Part shown: positions 1 through 5,771 of the stretch, in pieces | Layout of the letters: the number at the start of each line of letters is the position of its first letter | How positions within the stretch are numbered: position 1 is the first letter of the stretch | NCBI GenBank assembly: GCA_021732545.1 | Contig: JAKFUW010000050.1 | Span: 1-8,973 of the forward strand | Source of the DNA: Alphaproteobacteria bacterium | GTDB lineage: Bacteria; Pseudomonadota; Alphaproteobacteria; Rickettsiales; UBA3002 | DNA: 8,973 nt | Reading direction: 5' to 3' | The notes under the pieces: generated by a model | What the model was told of the DNA's origin: nothing | The model's input: only the letters and a program-made list of their open reading frames with translations | Database searches by the model: none | Translations under genes and position numbers: made by a program

Positions 1-839
1 ACCCTGCCACGGGGAAGGTCATCGGCACCACGGGCGTTAAAGCGCATATTGGCCTCTGTCAGCCCTTTTATTCCTATAAAGTCAACACCATCACCCAGCA
101 ATGTAAAGAATTGAACATCTTTTCCAAGCACGAAATGCTGCAAGTGACCAATGATCTCACGGGTTCCAGCGAGATTGGCTCGTTGTTTTTGCTGCCCGCT
201 TTTAGGCGCGACAGGCTCGGGCGCTTGCTCTCATTATGTCGCTTTATGTTTATGGCGCCCTATCATTATTTTTTCGCCGATCAGGTGATTGCCGAGATGC
301 GCGGTGTGAACGATATCGATGGCAATTCCCCTTTTTATGATTCACTCGCGCGCCCTTTTTTCGAGATGGAATTTCACAAGGCCGACTATATCAATGCCAC
401 CTGCGGCAACCAATTTATCAACGATCTGATGCCCAAATATCCGATTTATGTCAGTCTGTTGCCCAGATCCGCGCGCGACGTTATCGGTCAAACGCATCCC
501 AATGGGGCACCTGCGCGCGCCATGCTGGAAAATCAGGGATTCCGCTGGCAGGGCTATGTGGATATCTTCGATGGCGGCCCCACCTTGCAAACCGCCGTCA
601 GCACGGTGAAAGTCATTCGCGAGAGCAAACTGGCGGTGGTCACCGCGATTGACGATTCTATCAACACCGAAAAATTCATGCTTTCAAACGAAGCTTTTGC
701 CAATTTCCGTTGCTGCGCCGCGCGCGCCCAACTGCACGAATCAGGCGTGATCATCAGCAGTAAAGCCGCGCGTCTGCTCGAAGTAAGCGTCGGCGACTCC
801 ATCCGCATTGCCACCCACCAAACAGGATTATCCGCATGA
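1..839 (+). CDS. astA: Arginine N-succinyltransferase AstA, 5' end outside the window
   Basis: First enzyme of the AST pathway: it transfers succinyl from succinyl-CoA to the alpha-amino group of arginine in the cytoplasm. The frame is open from base 3, so the real gene extends off the left edge. A TTG at 111 is only an internal codon, because the residues before it (GKVIGTTGVKAHIGL, then QPFYSYK) already match the family. Other AstA hallmarks follow: GSLFLLPAFR, AEMRGVNDIDG with SPFYDSLARPFFEMEF, DLMPKYPIYV, HPNGAPARAMLENQGF and QGYVDIFDGGP. The His of HPN (codon at 495) corresponds to the proposed catalytic His of the family (His229 in E. coli AstA). If so, about 60-65 N-terminal residues are missing, giving a full length near 342, as is usual. 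The TGA overlaps an ATG at 836. astD follows after a repeat-containing gap of 131 bases and is very likely cotranscribed. Identity is confident. Confidence 0.95.
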   Translation, partial: PATGKVIGTTGVKAHIGLCQPFYSYKVNTITQQCKELNIFSKHEMLQVTNDLTGSSEIGSLFLLPAFRRDRLGRLLSLCRFMFMAPYHYFFADQVIAEMRGVNDIDGNSPFYDSLARPFFEMEFHKADYINATCGNQFINDLMPKYPIYVSLLPRSARDVIGQTHPNGAPARAMLENQGFRWQGYVDIFDGGPTLQTAVSTVKVIRESKLAVVTAIDDSINTEKFMLSNEAFANFRCCAARAQLHESGVIISSKAARLLEVSVGDSIRIATHQTGLSA

Positions 840-854
840 GCATCACCCAGTTCT

Positions 855-946
855 GTCTTTGCGAGGGAGTGAAACGACCGAAGCAATCCATTATATTTCT
901 TGGCATGGATTGCCACGCTTTGGCTTCGCACAAAGCTCGCAATGAC
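855..946. repeat. Palindromic intergenic repeat (GTCATTGCGAG/CAATCC type) between astA and astD
   Basis: An imperfect inverted repeat. The left arm starts GTCTTTGCGAG (855-865) and ends GCAATCCA (883-890). The right arm starts TGGATTGC (906-913) and ends CTCGCAATGAC (936-946). The arms pair best at both ends and are less matched in the middle. This is the widespread type of short palindrome seen between genes in many proteobacteria. It lies inside the presumed astA-astD transcript and would fold as a long hairpin in the mRNA. Related single arms occur at 5649-5690 and 7105-7130. Confidence 0.8.
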
Positions 947-970
947 AAACGATCGTAACGGGAGTACATC

Positions 971-2434
971 ATGAGCACACATTTCATTAACGGCCAATGG
1001 GTTACGGGCGCGGGCCTGCCATTCACCTCCCTCAACCCCGCCACGGGAGAAACCATCTGGCAAGGCAATGCCGCCGATAGCGCGCAAGTGAATGCCGCCG
1101 TGGCCGCTGCCGCAAACGCTGCCAAAGGCTGGGCTGCCACGCCTTATGATGCCCGCGTGGCGATTCTCACGCGCTTTCGTGATCTGGTTAAAGAAAAAAC
1201 AAATGGACTCACCGATTTAATCTGTCAGGAAACCGGCAAAATCCGCTGGGATGCAGCGAATGAAGCGGGCGCCACCGTGGGCAAGCTCGCGCTGTCATTG
1301 CAAGCCTACGCCGATCGCACCCCCACCAAACACGGCGAATCGGGTGGACTTACCACCGTGATCCGTCACCGCCCACATGGCGTGATGGCGGTCTATGGGC
1401 CGTATAACTTCCCCGCCCACTTACCTAACGGCCACATCATGCCCGCCTTGCTGGCTGGCAACACAATCGTGTTCAAGCCCAGCGAAATGACCCCCATAGT
1501 TGGGCAATGGATGGTCAAGCAGTGGCAGGCCGCAGGGATACCTGCTGGAGTGGTCAACTTGGTACAGGGCGAGCGCGAAACGGGTAAATCGCTTAGCAGC
1601 GCCCCCATCAATGGGCTATTGTTTACCGGAAGCTCACAAACAGGCAAAATATTGCACCAATTGTTCGCTGGACGGCCTGAGGTGATTTTAGCGCTCGAAT
1701 TGGGCGGTAACAATCCCCTCATTGTCGATCACATCACCGATATCAAAGCGGCGGTGTTGGAGACCATTTTATCGGCCTATCAAACCTCTGGCCAGCGTTG
1801 CACCTGTGCACGGCGATTAATCGTCGTTGAATCTGCGCCCTCCACCCCCGCCTTTTTAGCCGCGCTGCAAAATGCCGTGTCGCAGCTTAAAGTGGGAAGC
1901 TATACCGATAGCCCCGAACCCTTTATGGGGCCGCTGATTAATAACCGCGAGGCTGATCGCTTGCTCGCAGCCCAAGAAATGCTGGAAAAATCGGGCGGCA
2001 AGGTGCTGGTGCGGATGAAGCGCCTGCACGCTACTTTGCCCTTTATCTCCCCGGCTCTCATCGACACCACTGCTATGGATAACCGCATTGATGAGGAGTA
2101 TTTTGGGCCATTATTGCAGATTATTCGGGTTAAAACGCTGGATGATGCCATTATTGAAGCCAATAATACTGCTTTTGGCCTGAGTTCCGGCCTTTTATGC
2201 GATGATAAAGCCAAGTTTGAGCATTTTGTGCAGCATATTCACGCTGGAATTGCCAATTGGAACCGCCAAACTACCGGATCGGCGGGCACATCGCCCTTTG
2301 GGGGCGTGGGCTGTAGCGGCAATCACCACCCCGCAGGCTATTATGCTGCCGATTATTGCGCGTACCCGACAGCGTCCATCGAAAAAACCCAGCTTTCACT
2401 GCCTGAAACGCTACCTAGTGGGGTGGTGTTGTGA
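971..2434 (+). CDS. astD: N-succinylglutamate 5-semialdehyde dehydrogenase AstD
   Basis: Fourth AST step: NAD-dependent oxidation of succinylglutamate semialdehyde to N-succinylglutamate, in the cytoplasm. The 487-residue protein is of normal length (E. coli AstD has 492) and is an intact aldehyde dehydrogenase. An AST-specific N-terminus (FINGQWVTGAG, GETIWQGNAAD) is followed by the NAD-binding fold with YGPYNFPAHLPNGH, PALLAGNTIVFKPSE and LLFTGSSQTG. The catalytic Glu243 is in LELGGNNP and the nucleophile Cys277 in GQRCTCARR, at the same numbers as in E. coli. Near the C-terminus are EEYFGPLL, NNTAFGLSSGL and PFGGVGCSGNHHP. The ATG at 971 has a clear GGAG at 961-964, six bases upstream. The gap before it holds a palindromic repeat, and the gap to astB holds another. 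An alternative ATG overlapping the astA stop (836) reads only about 40 codons through the repeat and is not the astD start. Confidence 0.96.
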   Translation: MSTHFINGQWVTGAGLPFTSLNPATGETIWQGNAADSAQVNAAVAAAANAAKGWAATPYDARVAILTRFRDLVKEKTNGLTDLICQETGKIRWDAANEAGATVGKLALSLQAYADRTPTKHGESGGLTTVIRHRPHGVMAVYGPYNFPAHLPNGHIMPALLAGNTIVFKPSEMTPIVGQWMVKQWQAAGIPAGVVNLVQGERETGKSLSSAPINGLLFTGSSQTGKILHQLFAGRPEVILALELGGNNPLIVDHITDIKAAVLETILSAYQTSGQRCTCARRLIVVESAPSTPAFLAALQNAVSQLKVGSYTDSPEPFMGPLINNREADRLLAAQEMLEKSGGKVLVRMKRLHATLPFISPALIDTTAMDNRIDEEYFGPLLQIIRVKTLDDAIIEANNTAFGLSSGLLCDDKAKFEHFVQHIHAGIANWNRQTTGSAGTSPFGGVGCSGNHHPAGYYAADYCAYPTASIEKTQLSLPETLPSGVVL

Positions 2435-2443
2435 GCATTTTAC

Positions 2444-2565
2444 TGTCATCCCGCATTCATTGCGGAATCTCCATCCACATAACCACACCTCCTCTTGTCA
2501 CCCCGCACTTGTTGCGGGGTCTTGTAAAATACCGTTGGAGGTGCCGCAATAAATGCGGCATGACA
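2444..2565. repeat. Palindromic repeat with a nested second palindrome, between astD and astB
   Basis: The left arm at 2444-2472 and the right arm at 2537-2565 are inverted copies matching at 25 of 29 positions; both begin with TGTCAT when read inward. The loop holds a second, shorter palindromic arm of the related type GTCACCCCGCA..TTGCGGGGTC at 2497-2520. The element begins ten bases after the astD stop and runs over the first codons of the longer astB reading frame, filling the whole gap. It belongs with the TGTCA...TGACA elements at 3875, 5708 and 8848. Confidence 0.85.
2537..2542 (+). promoter_or_regulatory. Shine-Dalgarno GGAGGT inside a repeat arm, ahead of astB
   Basis: GGAGGT lies ten bases before an ATG at 2553 that is in frame with astB. 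It is the only good ribosome binding site near the gene and lies within the right arm of the palindromic repeat. The conserved start at 2574 has no recognisable site of its own. In the folded repeat this sequence pairs with the left arm (AATCTCC, ending 2472), so the hairpin could hide it. Confidence 0.5.
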
Positions 2566-3872
2566 GATTGAATATGACCACTACCGAACTCCAACTTGAA
2601 GGCCTGCCCGGCCCCACGCATAATTATGCGGGCTTGAGCTTTGGCAATGTGGCATCAAGCACCCATGGCGGCAGCATTTCCAACCCACGCGCGGCAGCGC
2701 TTCAGGCGCTTGGCAAAATGAATTTTCTATATGAAATGGGCATCGAAGTGGCGGTGATGCCCCCCCATCCGCGCCCGATGATCGACGTGTTGCATCGCTT
2801 AGGATATCAGGGTTTTGTGCACGAAACTCTCATTTTGGCACAGTCTGAATCGCCTGAATTGCTAAATGCCATCTGGTCGGCCTCGCCCATGTGGGCGGCC
2901 AATGCCGCAACCGTCACGCCGTCAACCGATTCGAGCGATAGACGCGTGCATTTCACCCCTGCGAACCTCTTTTCAACGCTTCATCGTTCGTTCGAGCCAC
3001 GGGTAACCACCGGTTATTTAAGGCAGATTTTTTCTGATAATCAGTATTTTACGGTGCATGATCCCCTGCCCGTTACCACGCGCCTGGCCGATGAGGGCGC
3101 GGCCAACCACATGCGCTTCGCCGATAGTACTGGTGCAAATGCGCATCATGTGTTCGTCTATGGCGCGTCACCCGAATCTGCGCTGCATCCTATGCGTTTT
3201 CCCGCGCGTCAGCAGCTTGCTGCCAGCCAGTCTGTTGCACGTTTGCATGGGCTTGGTGACTCCCAAGTCACATTCGTGCAGCAAAACCCTGATGCCATCG
3301 ATGCGGGTGTGTTCCATCACGATGTCATTGGTATGAGCCACGCTAACCTTATGATTATCCATCAACAAGCTTGCATCAATCAAGTAGCATTTGTGCAACA
3401 GATGCAAGATCGTGGCATCACGGTGCGGGTGATTAGCACTGATGAATTATCGATCGAGCAAGCGGTGAAAAGTTATTTCTTCAACGCCCAGCTGGTGAGC
3501 GTGCCCACAGGGGGCATCGCCATCCTTTTTCCGCAGGAATGTGCAGAAGACAGATCGGTAAACGCCTTGTGTGAACGCCTCAAAAACGAATTAGGAATCA
3601 TATCGCAAATCCACTTTCTCGATCTGCGCGAGAGCATGAAAAATGGCGGTGGCCCAGCTTGCCTGCGCCTGCGCGTGCCGTTGAACGCCGCCGAACTCGC
3701 TGCTATGCATCAAGGCGTGAGGTTTGATCTTAAGCTTTATCAACAGCTTAAGCGATTAGTGGAATCATCGTATCGCGAGAGCATCTCCCCCGCCGACTTG
3801 CGCGATGCGGCCTTTGCCGATGAAGCACTGGCAACGCATACGAAAATATTGGATGTGCTGAGTCTATCTTAG
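2553..3872 (+). CDS. astB: N-succinylarginine dihydrolase AstB
   Basis: Second AST step: hydrolyses N2-succinylarginine to N2-succinylornithine, CO2 and two ammonia, using a Cys-His-Glu triad in the amidinotransferase-like fold. Hallmarks in order are GLPGPTHNYAGLSFGN, SNPRAAALQALGKM, SASPMWAANAATV, DEGAANHMRF, YPARQ-like FPARQ, QQNPDAIDAGVFHHDVI and MKNGGGPACLRLRV. Counting from the ATG at 2574, the triad is Glu174, His248 and Cys363. The first two match E. coli numbering exactly and the Cys is two lower (365). That makes 2574 the ancestral start (432 residues; E. coli has 447). I give 2553 as the start because the only Shine-Dalgarno sequence (2537-2542) serves that ATG. The extra seven residues, MRHDRLN, are partly encoded by the repeat. 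Product identity is very secure; the start is uncertain between the two. Confidence 0.95.
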   Translation: MRHDRLNMTTTELQLEGLPGPTHNYAGLSFGNVASSTHGGSISNPRAAALQALGKMNFLYEMGIEVAVMPPHPRPMIDVLHRLGYQGFVHETLILAQSESPELLNAIWSASPMWAANAATVTPSTDSSDRRVHFTPANLFSTLHRSFEPRVTTGYLRQIFSDNQYFTVHDPLPVTTRLADEGAANHMRFADSTGANAHHVFVYGASPESALHPMRFPARQQLAASQSVARLHGLGDSQVTFVQQNPDAIDAGVFHHDVIGMSHANLMIIHQQACINQVAFVQQMQDRGITVRVISTDELSIEQAVKSYFFNAQLVSVPTGGIAILFPQECAEDRSVNALCERLKNELGIISQIHFLDLRESMKNGGGPACLRLRVPLNAAELAAMHQGVRFDLKLYQQLKRLVESSYRESISPADLRDAAFADEALATHTKILDVLSLS

Positions 3873-3874
3873 AA

Positions 3875-3952
3875 TGTCACCCCGCATTCATTGCGGGTCT
3901 GGATATTATAAAAACCAGACCCCGTCATCCGCTTCGCTGCGACGGGGTGACA
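3875..3952. repeat. Palindromic repeat after astB (TGTCAC...GTGACA)
   Basis: Starts TGTCACCCCGCATTCATTGC two bases after the astB stop and ends GACGGGGTGACA. The arms meet around GGTCTGG (3896-3902) and CCAGACC (3915-3921). The right arm carries its own small hairpin, CCCCGTC (3920-3926) with GACGGGG (3941-3947). It can fold as a large hairpin at the end of the astB message but has no T-run, so it is not itself an intrinsic terminator. The left arm is nearly the same as the left arm at 2444. Confidence 0.8.
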
Positions 3953-3967
3953 GCTATCACCTAGACC

Positions 3968-3985
3968 ACTGGCAACTGGCAACTG
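3968..3985. repeat. Short tandem repeat of ACTGGCA
   Basis: Two full copies of the 7-base unit ACTGGCA and a partial third (ACTG) lie directly after the astB-side palindrome. It is small and has no evident function. It could arise by replication slippage. Confidence 0.6.
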
Positions 3986-4050
3986 ATTTTTCAATCTTCA
4001 TGCAACTGTCACACACATAATGACTAAAATTTTATATATTTAACTTATCG

Positions 4051-4233
4051 CACAGGGGCAAAAAGCAAAACAACAACCCCATAAGAGAAAGCGGAACCTG
4101 AATTGGCGAAAAATCGCCCCGACATGAAGCCCGACCCAGATTGGCACATGTCACCAACGAATGTAAATCGTGATCGATTTATGTACCTCCCTAATCAGAC
4201 TTGAGAGTGGTGACTTGTTCACCACTTTTTTTT
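4051..4233 (+). ncRNA. Candidate small structured RNA ending in an intrinsic terminator
   Basis: No credible protein is encoded here, but structure is dense on the plus strand. GGGG 4055-4058 can pair with CCCC 4077-4080. GGCGA 4105-4109 pairs with TCGCC 4114-4118 around AAAA. GACATG 4121-4126 pairs with CATGTC 4147-4152, with an inner GCC/GGC. A 10-pair stem, 4161-4170 with 4175-4184, closes a TGAT loop and includes two G-U pairs. A terminator hairpin at 4206-4226 runs into eight T's. Between the last two stems is an unpaired CCTCCC (4186-4191), the kind of anti-Shine-Dalgarno motif seen in alphaproteobacterial trans-acting sRNAs. AT-rich sequence at about 4020-4046, including TATATT at 4035, could hold the promoter, but I see no good -35. 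I do not recognise the family. The alternative is that this is only the long 3' UTR of astB. The 5' end is approximate. Confidence 0.4.
4206..4233 (+). terminator. Rho-independent terminator on the plus strand
   Basis: A perfect 8-base stem AGTGGTGA (4206-4213) / TCACCACT (4219-4226) with a 5-base loop CTTGT flows into eight T's (4226-4233). It works only in the plus direction: read on the minus strand, the stem is followed by CTCTCAAG with no T-run. It ends either the candidate small RNA or the astA-astD-astB transcript, whose last stop codon is about 330 bases upstream. Confidence 0.85.
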
Positions 4234-4254
4234 GTGCTGATGTTTGGTGAGCGT

Positions 4255-4362
4255 GTCATCCCCGCGAACACGCTAGCGTGGAAGGCGGGGATCCAGAAGG
4301 CCGATTAGGCCGTCAAGCAACTCATCTAATGAAAACTGGATTCCCGCTTTCGCGGGAATGAC
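4255..4362. repeat. Palindromic repeat (GTCATCCCCGCG / CGCGGGAATGAC) between convergent genes
   Basis: The left arm runs from GTCATCCCCGCG (4255) to GGCGGGGATCCAG. The right arm runs from CTGGATTCCCGC (4336) to CGCGGGAATGAC (4362). Each arm is itself a small palindrome, and a third one, GGCC-GATTA-GGCC, lies in the centre (4300-4312). This is a very common type of proteobacterial intergenic repeat. It lies just beyond the 3' end of the minus-strand hydrolase gene, where the two arms of the AST locus converge, and its hairpins could hinder read-through from either side. Confidence 0.8.
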
Positions 4363-4367
4363 GAAAC

Positions 4368-5597
4368 CTACGTTCCTATCTCCACTTGCCCGCTCGCCAC
4401 CCGCATCAAATGAAGCGCCGAAAGTTTAGCGCGCTCAGGCAAAGAGTCCACCGCCATCCATTCTTCGTCGGTATGAATGAGTCCGCCGCGCACGCCAAGT
4501 GTGTCGATATTAGGAACACCATAACTCCATAAATTATTGCCATCGCAACAACCTCCGGTTGCTTTCCATTGCACATCAATCCCCAACATGTTGCCCGTGA
4601 TTTGCACCTGCTCAAACAGTTGTTGGTTAGCAGGTGCCATGGGCTTGGGTGCGCGAGTAAACCCACCATGCAGATGCACCGAAATATCATTACGATTACG
4701 GAACAATCCGCAGATGGAATCAAATTGATCCCATATCCACTGCTCATCGTTACGCTCACGGACTCGTACATTGAGCCGCACAATGGCTAAATCTGGCACC
4801 ATATTAAGCGGCCCGCCACCTTCGATTTTTCCGACATTAATCGTGACCTCCGGGCGCGTGCCATTGAGCGCGGCGAGCGCAGCAATCAACTCCGCCGATG
4901 CAACTATCGCGTTTACGCCTTTGTCAAAATCGCGCCCGGCATGCGCTGCTTTTCCTCGCACCACAAAGGTAAAATTGCCACTGCCTTTGCGCGCTCCGGC
5001 GAGCGTTCCGTCGGCCAAAGCTGGCTCATAAATCATGCCTAATTGGCACCGTGTTGCTGCCTCTTTGAATAAAAAATCGGACCCCTGCGAGCCGATTTCT
5101 TCGTCAGGATTGAGCACAATTTCCCACCCCAATTCATTCGCCCATGGCGATTTCTCGAAGGCCTCAAGCGCTTTCAACATTACCACCAACCCGCCTTTTA
5201 AGTCGGCTACACCGGGGCCATGAAGGGTGTTTTCATCGGTAAAATGGGGGAACTGAAACGGATGATCTTTACCAAACACCGTATCCATATGCCCGCCCAA
5301 AAACACTTGGCGAGAGGCTGACGGGCGCTTGCGAATCCTGAGCGCCTGCCCCAACGGAATTTCAATTTCGCGCCCCAACGAGTCAATCGCTTTGAGCGGC
5401 GCCAATTCAATCCGCTCCACACTATCCGCGTGCAACCACAGAAAATTATCCTCGAGTGCTTGCAGCATCCGCGCCAAGCCATCCGTGTGATACGAGCCCG
5501 AATTAATGCCCGACCATTGATAGACCAAATGCGCCATATGCTGCGCTTGGCTGTCGATATAATCGAGGTGAGGAGTGTAGGTGGAGAGATCGGTCAT
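4368..5597 (-). CDS. M20-family metallohydrolase, candidate N-succinylglutamate desuccinylase
   Basis: A 409-residue zinc-dependent hydrolase of the M20 (glutamate carboxypeptidase / ArgE / DapE) group, without signal peptide. Metal and catalytic residues are all present: His103 and Asp105 in GGHMDTV, Asp132 in GPGVADLKGG, Glu166-Glu167 in NPDEEIGS, Glu191 in MIYEPA and His375 in GGLIHTDEE. The dimerisation segment with GKAAHAGRDFDKGVNAI is at about 215-231. The motif TGGCCDGNNLW (about 348-357) is distinctive. Its place beside astA, astD, astB and the aminotransferase, and the absence of an AstE in view, suggest it hydrolyses succinylglutamate to glutamate and succinate. DapE, an M20 member, does comparable desuccinylation. 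That role is inference; a general acyl-amino-acid hydrolase or carboxypeptidase is possible. I chose ATG 5597; the frame extends to a TTG at 5624, but neither has a clear ribosome binding site. Confidence 0.88.
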   Translation of the reverse strand: MTDLSTYTPHLDYIDSQAQHMAHLVYQWSGINSGSYHTDGLARMLQALEDNFLWLHADSVERIELAPLKAIDSLGREIEIPLGQALRIRKRPSASRQVFLGGHMDTVFGKDHPFQFPHFTDENTLHGPGVADLKGGLVVMLKALEAFEKSPWANELGWEIVLNPDEEIGSQGSDFLFKEAATRCQLGMIYEPALADGTLAGARKGSGNFTFVVRGKAAHAGRDFDKGVNAIVASAELIAALAALNGTRPEVTINVGKIEGGGPLNMVPDLAIVRLNVRVRERNDEQWIWDQFDSICGLFRNRNDISVHLHGGFTRAPKPMAPANQQLFEQVQITGNMLGIDVQWKATGGCCDGNNLWSYGVPNIDTLGVRGGLIHTDEEWMAVDSLPERAKLSALHLMRVASGQVEIGT

Positions 5598-5648
5598 AAT
5601 AAACAAGACAATAACACGAAACAATCTATAAAATATATGATTTTTAGG

Positions 5649-5690
5649 TGGATTGCCACGTCACTCGCTACGCTCTTTCCTCGCAATGAC
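5649..5690. repeat. Single repeat arm (TGGATTGCC...CTCGCAATGAC)
   Basis: Matches the right arm of the palindrome at 855-946: it begins TGGATTGCCACG and ends CTCGCAATGAC, but no left arm precedes it. It lies in the leader region between the aminotransferase and hydrolase genes, and is probably a decayed or one-armed copy. Confidence 0.65.
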
Positions 5691-5707
5691 GAGACCATAT
5701 CATGAGC

Positions 5708-5759
5708 TGTCACCCCGTCGCATGACGGGGTCCGGATGCCGTCATAAAGAAGGCATGAC
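5708..5759. repeat. Palindromic repeat (TGTCACCCCGTC...GGCATGAC) after astC
   Basis: Begins TGTCACCCCGTCGCATGACG and ends AGGCATGAC, just past the 3' end of the aminotransferase gene. The first part has its own hairpin, CCCCGTC-GCAT-GACGGGG (5712-5729). GGATGCCGTCAT with the final arm gives the outer inverted repeat. It is a shorter relative of the elements at 3875 and 8848. It may attenuate transcription from astC into the downstream hydrolase gene; there is no T-run in the minus direction. Confidence 0.7.
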
Positions 5760-5771
5760 TAGCCAAAATAG

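Noticed and set aside
111..839. astA starting at the TTG at 111
   Set aside because: The open frame continues to the window edge and the upstream residues match AstA, so TTG 111 is internal and the gene is cut by the window, not truncated.
836..958. A 40-codon open frame with an AGGA ahead of its ATG, overlapping the astA stop codon
   Set aside because: Nearly all of it is repeat sequence and the peptide has no recognisable features. It is better explained as a duplicated start region or a by-product of the repeat.
554..1140. Long minus-strand open frames across the astA-astD junction
   Set aside because: They lie antisense to strongly conserved AstA and AstD coding sequence, run through the repeat, and show no protein family features.
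4051..4233. Candidate RNA region considered as tmRNA, 6S RNA or SRP RNA
   Set aside because: It lacks a tRNA-like end with an Ala-rich tag, the large 6S bubble, and the SRP GGAA/GCA-type apical loop. No known family is recognised.
4255..4362. Palindromic arrays considered as CRISPR repeats
   Set aside because: The copies differ in sequence, are inverted rather than direct, are dispersed between genes, and have no regular spacers or cas genes.
5598..5624. N-terminal extension MFRVIVLFI of the M20 hydrolase from a TTG at 5624, which could look like a short signal peptide
   Set aside because: TTG start, no ribosome binding site, and too short and poorly formed for a signal peptide. The ATG at 5597 gives a normal cytoplasmic M20 protein.
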